Assembly (NCBI RefSeq): GCF_000239775.1
Contig: NZ_CAFI01000497.1
Location: forward strand, 1-64,000
Source: Bradyrhizobium sp. ORS 375
GTDB taxonomy: Bacteria; Pseudomonadota; Alphaproteobacteria; Rhizobiales; Xanthobacteraceae
Direction: 5' to 3'
Length of the DNA stretch: 64,000 bases
In this document: positions 56,437 to 64,000 of the stretch, piece after piece
How the letters are laid out: each line of letters begins with the position of its first letter
How positions within the stretch are numbered: the stretch's first letter is position 1
The notes under the pieces: generated by a model
Database searches by the model: none
What the model was told of the DNA's origin: nothing
What the model saw: the letters and a program-made list of their open reading frames with translations, nothing else
Made by a program: the position numbers and the translations under genes

Positions 56437-57588
56437 TCAGAACAGCCGCGGCCCGCGGCGGTCGACCTGAGATTCCCACGTCAGCAGCGTGGCCGCGAGC
56501 ACCATGACGGCAATGCCCGTGACGCTGATCAGCAGCTGCAGCGCAAAGCCGCTCGCAACATCGGTCAGCAACACCTGACCGACGAAGGCCAGCAACACGC
56601 CGATGCAATAGATCGACAGCGAGTTCTCGCCGCATCTGATCATGGCCGTCATCAGCGGACGGATCGGGCCGTGCCACTGCGGCGGCGTCAGCCGCGACAC
56701 CACAAACGCCAGCGACAGGAAATGCAGCAGCCGCACCGGCGCCAGATGGCTCTTGTAGATCGGATAGATCAGATTGGTAATGGCCGGCGGGATCAGGCTT
56801 TCAAGGCTCTTGAATTCCCAGCTCAAGGCCATGAACAGACTGAAGCCGAGATAGGCAAGCGCCACGATCAGAAGCGTGCGTGAATGCAACAGGGGCCGCA
56901 GCCTTTCCTGACCGCCATAGGCGTACCAGGCACCGATCACGAACAGAAACTGCCAGGCATAGGGATTGAAGTACAGCTCGCCGCTGGGCCAGGCCGGCAC
57001 CTGCCAGCTGAACAGCTGGACCATCATGTAGAGCAGGAAGGAAAGCAGAAGCGTCGCTGTCGCGCTGGTCATCATCAGCCACAGCACGATCGGAAAGCAG
57101 ATGTGCAGGATCGCGAACGTCAACAGGATGTCCGTGTTGACAGGCGCAAATTGCAGCAGCGCGACATGCACGAGCGTCGGACCCGGCTCGCGGAAAAAGA
57201 AACCGGTGTTGGTCTCGTCGACGAAACGGGTGCCACCGCCGATCACCCACACCAGCGCCGCATAGGCGAGCAGGAGCACCAGGAACGCCGCATAGATCTC
57301 CCAGGCCCGTCGCAGCGCGCGCACCACGGTCGTCACCCAGCCCTGCGTCGCCACCGCTCCGCCATAGGCCAGCATGCAGGTGTAGCCGGAGATGAAGACG
57401 AACACTTCGGAGGTGTCGCTGAAGCCGTAGTTCCGCAACGTCAGCCACGCCAGCGAATTGTCCGGCACGTGATCGACGAAGATGAACCACAGCGCCAGGC
57501 CGCGGCATGCATCGAGCCTGAGATCGCGACGTGCGTTGCTCGTATCAACGACAGCACCGGTCTTCGCCGGCTTCGGATCACCAGGCAT
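56437..57588 (-). CDS. opgC: OpgC-type glucan succinyltransferase / acyltransferase
   Basis: A 383-residue inner-membrane protein with about ten helices. It begins with the OpgC pattern LRLDACRGLALWFIFVDHVPDN, where the Arg-Gly and His residues are conserved. OpgC transfers succinyl groups to osmoregulated periplasmic glucans. The sequence also fits the wider acyltransferase-3 family, but the start motif favours OpgC. Alone in its transcription unit. Rhizobia make cyclic glucans, which makes this role plausible. Confidence 0.85.
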   Translation of the reverse strand: MPGDPKPAKTGAVVDTSNARRDLRLDACRGLALWFIFVDHVPDNSLAWLTLRNYGFSDTSEVFVFISGYTCMLAYGGAVATQGWVTTVVRALRRAWEIYAAFLVLLLAYAALVWVIGGGTRFVDETNTGFFFREPGPTLVHVALLQFAPVNTDILLTFAILHICFPIVLWLMMTSATATLLLSFLLYMMVQLFSWQVPAWPSGELYFNPYAWQFLFVIGAWYAYGGQERLRPLLHSRTLLIVALAYLGFSLFMALSWEFKSLESLIPPAITNLIYPIYKSHLAPVRLLHFLSLAFVVSRLTPPQWHGPIRPLMTAMIRCGENSLSIYCIGVLLAFVGQVLLTDVASGFALQLLISVTGIAVMVLAATLLTWESQVDRRGPRLF

Positions 57589-57958
57589 CGCGCTGAGCCT
57601 CGTCTGGGAACTGATCGGGCATTCGCCGTCTCAAGGCTACTGGGTTCGGGAACCTCATCCCGCGCAATCGCTGACACAGTTCACACAGGCGCGCCATGTC
57701 GTTCCCGATTCTGCGCGTGGTGTGTGCACGTCTTTTCATCGCGCAGATGGTTCCCTTGTCTTCGCGTTTCGCCGCAGCGGCGCGACTGCTGGAAAAGTGT
57801 GCACGGAAACCGAGCGTGCAAAGGAACATTGCCGGCATGGTGGTGTTAACCGTCTTACGATTGCGCCAGCTGGCAATTGTTCCACTCCCGTATTTTCCCG
57901 GATTGATTGTAAGCTGGTTAGACGTTGACTTGCAGTGGAAGAGTTAAAGGGGGGTTCC
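57589..57958. other. Divergent intergenic region, nothing recognised
   Basis: About 370 bp between opgC and the 82-residue gene. Its right end becomes AT-rich (57840-57935) and holds TTGATT and TTGACT, possible -35 elements, before a GGGGGG ribosome site. No gene is supported. Confidence 0.55.
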
Positions 57959-58207
57959 GTGATCCACCGAGGTGTCCAATATACGGTCGTGGCGACTGCT
58001 GAACCGGACATTTGGGAATGGCGGTACGAGTTCGGCGATCAGGTCAAGACCGGGCGAACCCAAACGCGGCTCGCCGCCCTGGCCGCTCGGCGGGTCAAGT
58101 CAAAGATCGACGCCGCAATCCGCGCAACCCAGACCGGTTCCGTCACGGCCGCAAATGTCGCTGACCGACTCGAGATGGCGAAGGCGACGTCGCATAGCAT
58201 CACCTGA
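57959..58207 (+). CDS. Small conserved-type protein, unknown function
   Basis: An 82-residue protein. The first 50 residues look like a small beta-rich domain (HRGVQYTVVATAEPDIWEWRY, then FGDQVKTGRTQTRLAALAARR) and the rest is helical and basic. The GTG start follows AAAGGGGGG closely. This resembles small proteins common in Bradyrhizobium genomes; function is unknown. It begins a run of small genes up to 61.1 kb. Confidence 0.7.
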   Translation: MIHRGVQYTVVATAEPDIWEWRYEFGDQVKTGRTQTRLAALAARRVKSKIDAAIRATQTGSVTAANVADRLEMAKATSHSIT

Positions 58208-58294
58208 GTCTCACGTACATCTGGCACGCAATCTATCGTCTGCCCTGTTGAGACAGATCAAGGCATGCATGCCGCGATCCGTCATGGTCAGGCA

Positions 58295-58498
58295 ATGGAA
58301 ACTCTCGTTTTTCGCTGCTCCCAAACGGGATCGAACGTGCAGATCGGCCTGACGGCGTCGGCCTTGGTCGAACACGCTGATGCTTACGAAGCGGTCGCAT
58401 GTCCGGCATGCGGGCGCCTGCACCTCGTCAACAGGCGCACGGGAAGGACGCCGAGTGACAGGGAGGGCTCGACATGTCCACCATCGCGGATGAGCTGA
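58295..58498 (+). CDS. Small zinc-ribbon-like protein
   Basis: A 67-residue protein. It has one Cys early (LVFRCSQTG) and a C-x2-C knuckle in AVACPACGRLHLVNR, so a mononuclear zinc ribbon using three Cys plus a His is possible. The start at 58295 is chosen for the typical METLVF beginning; the ribosome site is weak. Similar small zinc-ribbon proteins are widespread in rhizobia with unknown function. Confidence 0.55.
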   Translation: METLVFRCSQTGSNVQIGLTASALVEHADAYEAVACPACGRLHLVNRRTGRTPSDREGSTCPPSRMS

Positions 58499-58739
58499 CG
58501 GCAGTTCATGCACCCGGCCCGTCGCTGCTGCGCCGGCTCTGCACCCTCGTCAAGATGATTGCCAGCCGCATCGATCTGTCGCACTTTCCGCGATCGTGCT
58601 GCAGCTGACCGCGACGCGCGGGCCCGTGCACTGAGAGGTAGCTGAGCGGGAGCGACTGATTGTCCTCTCTCGAGCCGACGTTGTCGCAACGGCCGGCGTC
58701 AAGCTCGATTTCACCATTTCACCAGATCGGAGTGACGGA

Positions 58740-59054
58740 ATGCGCGCCTTGTTGATCAAAGTTCTGGCGGTCGTGGCGGCGACCACCGCGTTGACCTCGG
58801 CGCGGGCCGCCGACGCGGACCATGGCGCCGACCTCGCCCGGCGCTGGTGCGCCTCGTGCCACCTGATCGAAGGAACGCAGAAGCAGGCCAGCGCGGACGT
58901 CCCGTCCTTCTCCGAGATTGCCCAGAAGGCGGATTTCACCCCGGAGAAGGTCGCGTTCTTCCTGCTCGACCCCCACCCGAAGATGCCGAGCTTTCCCCTC
59001 AATCGGCTTGAGGCGGCCGACATTGCCGCCTATATCGGCTCGCTGCGCAAGTAG
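58740..59054 (+). CDS. Small monohaem c-type cytochrome
   Basis: A 104-residue periplasmic cytochrome. Signal peptide at about residues 1-24 (LIKVLAVVAATTALTSARAAD). One haem site CASCH at about residues 37-41. A likely distal Met in HPKMPSFPLNRLE. It belongs to the same class as the protein at 27758 but shares little outside the haem motifs. No FixK/FNR box was seen upstream. A hairpin terminator follows at 59063-59080. Confidence 0.9.
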   Translation: MRALLIKVLAVVAATTALTSARAADADHGADLARRWCASCHLIEGTQKQASADVPSFSEIAQKADFTPEKVAFFLLDPHPKMPSFPLNRLEAADIAAYIGSLRK

Positions 59055-59062
59055 TCAGCGTC

Positions 59063-59080
59063 GGCGGCCGGATGGCCGCC
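59063..59080. terminator. Hairpin between convergent cytochrome c and phasin genes
   Basis: GGCGGCC (59063-59069) pairs with GGCCGCC (59074-59080) around a four-base loop. It lies between two converging genes. There is no T tract, so efficiency is uncertain. Confidence 0.5.
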
Positions 59081-59126
59081 GCCCTCACATCACGGCCGTC
59101 GCATGACGGAACGCCTTGGTCCCACC

Positions 59127-59480
59127 TCAGGGCTTCGGTTCAGTGGCCTTCGTTGCGGCCGACATGATGCTCGCTGTGATCGTCTTCATGTGCTCGCCGG
59201 CATTTGTGAACTGGCTGCGCAGGAACTCGGATTGAATCCGCATCGCCTCTTCCAGCTCGGTCGCGTGGACGAGCTTGCGCGCATGCTCGAACGCCGTCTT
59301 GATGTTCTGCTCGGTGAGAGTGAGTGCCTGCTTGGACATGTCGGCGGCCGGTCCAGGAACAGAGCCGATTGATTTGCCAGCTGCGTCGAAGAACATCTCG
59401 AAGGCCCTTTCCGCCTGCGAGATGGTCTTCTCGGCGAGGTCGCGCAATTCAGCGGGCACTTCCAGTTTGGTTTGGGTCAT
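59127..59480 (-). CDS. Phasin family protein
   Basis: A 117-residue helical protein of the phasin family. It starts MTQTKLEVPAELRDLAEKTI and continues AERAFEMFFDAAGKS, then FEHARKLVHATELEEAM and LRSQFTNAGEHMKTI, the standard phasin pattern. It should bind polyhydroxyalkanoate granules. The ATG at 59480 has a strong GGAGG site. It complements the phasin-like gene next to phaC at 39.5 kb. Confidence 0.88.
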   Translation of the reverse strand: MTQTKLEVPAELRDLAEKTISQAERAFEMFFDAAGKSIGSVPGPAADMSKQALTLTEQNIKTAFEHARKLVHATELEEAMRIQSEFLRSQFTNAGEHMKTITASIMSAATKATEPKP

Positions 59481-59570
59481 TGTTACGTCCTCCACGACAA
59501 CCCCAACTACCATATCTGGCTCCCTGCGTCCCCGTGCAAATGGATCCGTAGGCAGCCGATGGCGGAGCTG

Positions 59571-59873
59571 TCAGGACGCCCACACACGTTCGCGCGCGAT
59601 CTGAAGCGAATACTCGATGGAGGCGAGATGACGGTCGAACATGCGATGCGCCCGCTCATCGATCACGAGGTCCGAGAGCTCACGCGCGTGCTGCAGAGCA
59701 AGATCGAGCAGAATGACGGTCTTCCTGAGGTCGTCCCGGACGGCTGGTACGCCCGATCGCGTCGCCTCGTGCCTCCCCGCGCCCGCCATCGCAACGGCAT
59801 CCTGCGCGCAAGCGGCTGCGGGCGCTTCACGAAATGAGACTATCCGGGAGCGAAACGGAATGACGTTGGTCAT
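59571..59873 (-). CDS. Small protein of unknown function
   Basis: A 100-residue protein. It begins MTNVIPFRSRIVSF, a start shared by many rhizobial small proteins, and its C-terminal 55 residues form a long helix (LRKTVILLDLALQHARELSDL). The ATG at 59873 follows GGGGAGAG. A degenerate FixK-like sequence lies 27-40 bp upstream. No domain assigned. Confidence 0.65.
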   Translation of the reverse strand: MTNVIPFRSRIVSFREAPAAACAQDAVAMAGAGRHEATRSGVPAVRDDLRKTVILLDLALQHARELSDLVIDERAHRMFDRHLASIEYSLQIARERVWAS

Positions 59874-60244
59874 TGGCTCTCCCCGCTGCTCTTCGAGGGC
59901 GGATCTGAATCAAATTTTCACTGTTATACACGCGGCATTTTACTGAAGCCTTAGACCGGTTGCAGGCAACGCGGCCGGAAGTGGCCCCAAGGCGAGAGCC
60001 GCAATTAACTCGAAAGCAAGTCGGCCGAGCCCGCATCCGCAGCACCAGGCGTGCAGGCGACGGCCCGGCTTTTTCAAAACGAGTCTTGGAGGGCGATCGA
60101 CGCCGCGGGAGCGGAGACGGCGTCAGGGCGCTGCGGCAGAGCCGATTGCTGCCGGTCAGGATGGGGCGACCAGAAGGCGCTAACACAACTTTTGAGAAAT
60201 TCGATTCACGAAAAATCAACCAGAACTCGCAATGGAGACTGGCA
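59874..60244. other. Intergenic region, nothing recognised
   Basis: About 371 bp. An AT-rich segment at 59908-59945 looks promoter-like. The degenerate box TTGATTCAGATCCG (59900-59913, minus) lacks the last two FixK bases. No gene is supported. Confidence 0.5.
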
Positions 60245-60433
60245 TCAGGATAGCGGGCGATCGGTCTCCGCATGCGAGTCGGAGGTGAGCCGCTCGACCA
60301 TTTCAAGCAACTCGATGCGCTGGCCCGGCGCCAGTTTCAGAAAGGCCCTGAGCAACCGAAGGCTCTCGACCGCTTCGCTCGACGGGGCTCCGAGCTTCGT
60401 GTGCAGCTCCGCGATGAGACTTTGATTCTTCAT
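60245..60433 (-). CDS. Small helical protein, unknown function
   Basis: A 62-residue protein that is predicted all-helical (LHTKLGAPSSEAVESLRLLR, then LKLAPGQRIELLEMVERL). The ATG at 60433 follows AAAGGTG. It resembles small conserved Bradyrhizobium proteins of unknown function. A longer frame reaches upstream to 60586 but lacks start signals. Confidence 0.6.
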   Translation of the reverse strand: MKNQSLIAELHTKLGAPSSEAVESLRLLRAFLKLAPGQRIELLEMVERLTSDSHAETDRPLS

Positions 60434-60869
60434 CTCGCACCTTTGCAGGAAACGGGGATGCCAGTCCTTGGCGAAACGTGAAAGCCTGCACGCAAGAAAC
60501 TCTGCGGCACTTGCGGCTGAAGGCCTTGGTCTGGCGACTGCGACCCCTTCCTCAGAATAGCCCGCATGGACATCGATCGAGTGCAACCCGATCAGGTTGA
60601 AAGTATGCCAGGGAACAACTCTTGCAGCAAGTCAAACTGACCAAGCGGTCGATTTTAACGACACAATTTGAGCTTTCTGGCAGTTTTTGGCGCTGTATAC
60701 CAGCAAAAACGGTCGTTTACCGAACAAGGAAAGGGGATTACAGAAGAGGTAAGCTTGTCCTCCATATTAGAGGTCTTCTATAGTTCGAGCAGGGGGATTA
60801 CGGATTGCGGATCGAACTTCGGCTCCGCGTCGCGCTCCCCTTGCTTGATACAGCGGCCGTAGGAAGACC
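60434..60869. other. AT-richer intergenic region, no gene
   Basis: About 436 bp of unusually AT-rich sequence with short repeats (AGGGGATTACAGA near 60733 and AGGGGGATTACGGA near 60790). No frame has a ribosome site or protein-like pattern. It presumably holds promoters for the genes on either side. Confidence 0.5.
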
Positions 60870-61100
60870 ATGCGCACTTATTATTTCGATATGAAGGACG
60901 GCGTTCCCACCAGAGACCGAACAGGTCTGGAATTTGCGACCAGTGCGGGAGCCATCGAGCACAGCCGGGATCTGGCCCGACGGCTTCGGCACGATCCCCG
61001 GATCACCGACCGTCGACTCTCGATCGTCGTGGTCGATGAGTCCGGCGCGGAAATCCACCGCGAGCCGGTCTACCCAGCCGCCGTGAAGGCCAGTCTGTAA
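60870..61100 (+). CDS. DUF6894-type small protein
   Basis: A 76-residue protein with the pattern of a widespread alphaproteobacterial family: MRTYYFDMKDGVPTRDRTGL at the start, then SAGAIEHSRDLARRL and a final beta-strand region (SIVVVDESGAEIHREPVYP). The function of this family is unknown. The ATG at 60870 has AGGAAG upstream. Confidence 0.82.
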   Translation: MRTYYFDMKDGVPTRDRTGLEFATSAGAIEHSRDLARRLRHDPRITDRRLSIVVVDESGAEIHREPVYPAAVKASL

Positions 61101-61236
61101 CCATCGTTAGAGGGCGGGACGGCGCGAACAAGTCATCGGCACGAAATACAACTTTCCGTAGACAACAGAGCCGGCAACACAACCCTCTAGTGCTCTCCTG
61201 CACGGGATTGGTCGCTGACAATCTCGGCCGCTGCGC

Positions 61237-61914
61237 TCACCAGAAAAGCGGCAATAGTCGCCACCGTACTCTCTCCTGATAGGCCGAATAGCCGGACAAG
61301 CGCTCCGCAAGCACGACCTCCTCGTGAAGCAGGCGCCAGATCAGGATGGGGAGAATGACGATCGTCATTGAAAGACCCCACCAGGATCCGAGCGCGATCG
61401 GAATGCCCGTCAGCAGCACCAGAGCCGCCGCATACATCGGATGACGCACGACCGCGTATGGACCGGTTGATATGACCACCTGGTCCTGAACGACTTCGAC
61501 GGTCGCCGCCGAGAAGCTGTTTTCGCGAAAGACACGCCAAATCCCGAGAAAGCCGGCGACAACCAGGATATCGCCACCCACGGCTGCCAGTGCGCTCATG
61601 CGGGACCAGCCGAAGCGATGGTCCAGCGCCGGCACCAGCAGCAACCCGACGAACCACAGCGAAATGATCGTCATGATCAGGCGCTGAACCGGCTCTTTCT
61701 CGGCAAGCGGTCCTCCCTTCATGCGACGCTCGAGCAAGGCACGATCGCGGCGCATGAGATCGATCGAAACGCTGAGGGACAGGATGAAATAGGTCAGCAG
61801 GAACAGCCAAGCCTGCCAGTAGCGCAGGCTGCCGGCAACGCCGAAGATCACCGCGCCCATCGCGAGCAGCAGGATGACAAGGCTTGCCAGCGTCTTGGCG
61901 TTCAGGCCGTCCAT
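61237..61914 (-). CDS. Isoprenylcysteine carboxyl methyltransferase-like membrane protein
   Basis: A 225-residue membrane protein with about five helices. The C-terminal ICMT/PEMT motif is clear: STGPYAVVRHPMYAAALVLL, then HEEVVLAERLSGYSAYQERV. This forms the S-adenosylmethionine site in the family. Bacterial members are mostly uncharacterised; phospholipid or isoprenoid methylation is possible. It lies 44 bp downstream of the 351-residue secreted protein on the same strand. Confidence 0.87.
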   Translation of the reverse strand: MDGLNAKTLASLVILLLAMGAVIFGVAGSLRYWQAWLFLLTYFILSLSVSIDLMRRDRALLERRMKGGPLAEKEPVQRLIMTIISLWFVGLLLVPALDHRFGWSRMSALAAVGGDILVVAGFLGIWRVFRENSFSAATVEVVQDQVVISTGPYAVVRHPMYAAALVLLTGIPIALGSWWGLSMTIVILPILIWRLLHEEVVLAERLSGYSAYQERVRWRLLPLFW

Positions 61915-61958
61915 ACCGGCACAATAGCGCCCACGCCGGTCCGTTCCGACCGCTATTC

Positions 61959-63014
61959 CTATTGCTGCTTCTCCCAGAACGAGAGCAGTCCCTGAGAGGC
62001 GGATCCGCCGATGACGCAGGGAATGCCGACCGCGACCTGGCCCAGCGCGGCAGCGGACACACAGCCGAGCGCCAGCGCGCCGACGCCGAGCTGGCCCCAG
62101 AAATCCATGTTGCGCCTTGCGTCGGAGCCCTTGAGCTTGAGTTCATCGACGGCGGCCACGGCATCCTTGCGCACGGCGCCGAGTTGCACCGTATCGGCCG
62201 CCTCGACCACCTCGCGCAACGGCTCCTTGATCGGACCCGACTGCCGCGCCAGTTCCTCGCGGAGATAGTCGCGCAGACTGGCATCGCGCACGGCGTAGCT
62301 CGCAAGCGTGTAGCGCGCCATGCTGCCGACGGTCAGCTTGTCGACCGTGTCCCGGCTCTTCGACCACGGCAGCATCTGCACGATGCGCTGGATCGGCACG
62401 CGCGACCCGGTCGCGAAATAATAGCCCCAGAGGATGTCGAGCAGATCCTGGTGGGTCGCGTAGCTGAGACGCGTATCCAGCTTGCGCTCCTCCTTCTTGA
62501 ACGGGTTTTGCGTCAGCGCGCCGCGCAGCTTGTCCATCATGCCCGGCTTGGTTTCCTCCAGCGGGATCTCCATCAGGACCGGCTGCGTGCCGCTGAGATA
62601 GCCGTCGATCATGACGCGGCGGCCCGGCATCTTCGACGCGACCCTCCGCATCAGGTTGCGCCAGTCCGGCAAGCCTGAATAGGCGATCGCGCGCACGATG
62701 ACCCATTCCTCCTCGGGCGGAACGGGGAAGAAGCTGTTGACGAGCTGCTCCGCCTTTGCCGGATTGGAGCCGATCGCGCCGGCGATGAAGCCGAGATAGA
62801 TGCCGGAGTTCTCCGGCTCCTTGAACGTCTGGGAGTGGAACAACACCCGCACGGCTGCGGGCACGTGGGCGTAATCGGGCTTGGTTCGGTAGTTGTAGAT
62901 CCAGTTCTGGACCACACCGAGCGATGCGCGCGGATCGATCTCGGGGACGACCGCCGCGGCAAGCGCCGATTGAACGAAGGTACAAGCGATGAGGGCCAGG
63001 GCGATGGCGCGCAT
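61959..63014 (-). CDS. Predicted secreted protein, unknown function
   Basis: A 351-residue protein with a signal peptide (MRAIALALIACTFVQSALAA). The body is mostly helical, with repeated charged segments (for example VRVLFHSQTFKEPENSG and EELARQSGPIKEPLREVVE), and a hydrophobic stretch near the C-terminus (GVGALALGCVSAAALGQVAVG) that may anchor it. No domain was recognised. The ATG at 63014 has GGGAGC upstream; a longer frame exists but lacks signals. It is followed by the ICMT-like gene. Confidence 0.7.
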   Translation of the reverse strand: MRAIALALIACTFVQSALAAAVVPEIDPRASLGVVQNWIYNYRTKPDYAHVPAAVRVLFHSQTFKEPENSGIYLGFIAGAIGSNPAKAEQLVNSFFPVPPEEEWVIVRAIAYSGLPDWRNLMRRVASKMPGRRVMIDGYLSGTQPVLMEIPLEETKPGMMDKLRGALTQNPFKKEERKLDTRLSYATHQDLLDILWGYYFATGSRVPIQRIVQMLPWSKSRDTVDKLTVGSMARYTLASYAVRDASLRDYLREELARQSGPIKEPLREVVEAADTVQLGAVRKDAVAAVDELKLKGSDARRNMDFWGQLGVGALALGCVSAAALGQVAVGIPCVIGGSASQGLLSFWEKQQ

Positions 63015-63248
63015 GTTCTGCTCCCGACAGGCGTTCGCTGCGCCAGCATCCGCTGGCGCGTCAGCCGACGTAATCGTTTCACGCCTTTGAATCCGATCTG
63101 CGTCGATTCTGCGACCATCATTGGTTCCGAGCCGTACCGCCCTTCGCAGGCGTGATCGCGCGACGCCAAGTCTCCACAGCGCTGACATGATTTGGCCCTT
63201 CACCCGCACTTGCATGAGAACGATGACGAGCAGGCAGGAGCGCACAGC

Positions 63249-64000
63249 ATGAACGCCCGAAACCGGCGTCCCCCTCGCTTCGCCAGCTTGCGACAGGCTG
63301 CGCCGGTCGTCGCGGTGCTCTCGGTCCTGTCTTCTCCGGTGATGGCGGCGTCTCCGGAAACCCTTTCGGTGCAGGGCAATCGGCGCGTCGATGCCGAGAT
63401 GGTGCGGTCGTTTTTCCACGCCGATGCGAACGGCCGCTACGATGCGGCCGCGCTCGACGCCGGCCTCAAGTCGCTGGTCGCGACCGGCTTGTTCGAGGAT
63501 GTGAAGATCAGCCGCATCGACGGACGGATCGTGATCCGGCTCGCGGAAGCAAAGCTGCTCGATCGGGTCGCCTTCGAGGGTAACAAGAAGGTGAAGGATG
63601 CCGATCTCACAAGTGCGGTGCTGTCGAAGCCCCGTTCAGCCCTGCAGCGCGCCACCGTGCAGGGCGACGTCGCGCGGATCCTTCAGGCCTATCATCGCGT
63701 CGGACGGGACGACGTCCGCGTCGCTCCCGAGATCATCGACCGCGGCAACGATCGCGTCGATCTGGTCTTTACGATCATCGAGGGCAAGAAAACGCCGGTC
63801 CGGGCGATCAGCTTCGTCGGCAACAGCGCCTATGGCGCCCGGCAATTGCGCGCCGTGATCAAGACGTCGGAATCCACCGTGCTGAGCTTCGTCACCGGCG
63901 GTGATGCCTATGACGCCGACCGCGTCAACGAGGATCGCGAGCAGCTGCGTCAATATTACCGCAACCACGGCTATGCCGATGCCGAGGTGACCAATGTCAG
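63249..64000 (+). CDS. BamA/Omp85-family outer-membrane assembly protein, N-terminal part
   Basis: The window ends inside this gene; 250 codons are present. After a signal peptide (hydrophobic core AAPVVAVLSVLSSPVMA) come POTRA repeats: LSVQGNRRVDAEMVRSFF, LLDRVAFEGNKKVKDADL, VRAISFVGNSAYGARQL, and the typical LRQYYRNHGYADAEVTNV. This is the periplasmic half of an Omp85 protein that inserts barrels in the outer membrane. The ATG at 63249 follows AGGAG. It may be the essential BamA or a paralogue; the missing barrel and neighbours are needed to tell. Confidence 0.88.
   Translation, partial: MNARNRRPPRFASLRQAAPVVAVLSVLSSPVMAASPETLSVQGNRRVDAEMVRSFFHADANGRYDAAALDAGLKSLVATGLFEDVKISRIDGRIVIRLAEAKLLDRVAFEGNKKVKDADLTSAVLSKPRSALQRATVQGDVARILQAYHRVGRDDVRVAPEIIDRGNDRVDLVFTIIEGKKTPVRAISFVGNSAYGARQLRAVIKTSESTVLSFVTGGDAYDADRVNEDREQLRQYYRNHGYADAEVTNV

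Noticed and set aside
59900-59913. TTGATTCAGATCCG as a FixK/FNR box before the 100-residue gene
   Set aside because: The last two bases break symmetry, and it sits only 27-40 bp from the start codon, unlike the other boxes.
1-64000. tRNA, rRNA, CRISPR arrays, restriction or other defence systems, complete insertion sequences
   Set aside because: Looked for by eye on both strands; no cloverleaf, regular spacer array, transposase or defence gene was recognised.

Overview
The window reads as chromosome of a Bradyrhizobium-like alphaproteobacterium. This is an inference from high GC throughout, intergenic repeats of a kind I associate with Bradyrhizobiaceae, FixK/FNR boxes (TTGA-N6-TCAA), alphaproteobacterial LexA boxes (GAAC-N7-GAAC), PHA synthase with phasins, OpgC, and many small Bradyrhizobium-type proteins. 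No rRNA, tRNA, CRISPR array or complete insertion sequence was seen.

Region 1 (1-11.3 kb) is a catabolic locus. On the minus strand it carries two tandem class V aminotransferases, a crotonase-fold protein and a TctC-TctB-TctA tripartite carboxylate transporter. On the plus strand it carries a GntR/FCD regulator, a long FAD/4Fe-4S 2-hydroxyacid dehydrogenase and a GlcG-like protein. The same palindrome, TTGCATGCAA, lies in the divergent promoter before gntR and again before the dehydrogenase gene, which ties the locus into one probable regulon. Region 2 (11.4-21.2 kb) holds a metallo-beta-lactamase-fold hydrolase, an SDR enzyme, a VOC protein, a GNAT protein, a 720 bp repeat-filled gap, a second crotonase, and a lipid operon. 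That operon comprises two small proteins, a three-part Aas-like protein (LplT + PlsC + acyl-ACP synthetase) and an overlapping alpha/beta hydrolase, downstream of two TGAGC-N3-GCTCA palindromes. Region 3 (21.2-25.5 kb) has a molybdopterin oxidoreductase divergent from a GntR regulator and a TRAP-type binding protein without membrane partners.

Region 4 (25.6-42.1 kb, plus malic enzyme at 53.3 kb) looks like a low-oxygen regulon. It has a Crp-type regulator, a 34-residue membrane peptide, an FnrN-type regulator with all four Fe-S cysteines, a small cytochrome c, an Mla-like ABC lipid transporter with an MCE/PqiC fusion, an ADP-forming acyl-CoA synthetase/acetyltransferase, a zinc alcohol dehydrogenase, an APH-kinase fusion, phasin with PHA synthase, a CBS-BON protein and a CoA-transferase. 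Six FixK/FNR-like boxes precede these genes, most about 60-67 bp before a start codon.

Region 5 (42.2-46.5 kb) is a decaying prophage or gene-transfer-agent remnant. It contains a truncated terminase fused in frame to a holin-like tail, two genes broken by single-base frameshifts, a fragment of a second terminase, a small-terminase-like gene, two LexA boxes and duplicated sequence. Region 6 (46.5-64 kb) has an outer-membrane barrel protein, a 1303-residue double hybrid histidine kinase, an atypical NRAMP transporter, NAD-malic enzyme, arginase, OpgC, several small conserved proteins, a cytochrome c, a second phasin, an ICMT-like methyltransferase, a secreted protein of unknown function and the start of a BamA/Omp85 protein cut by the window end.
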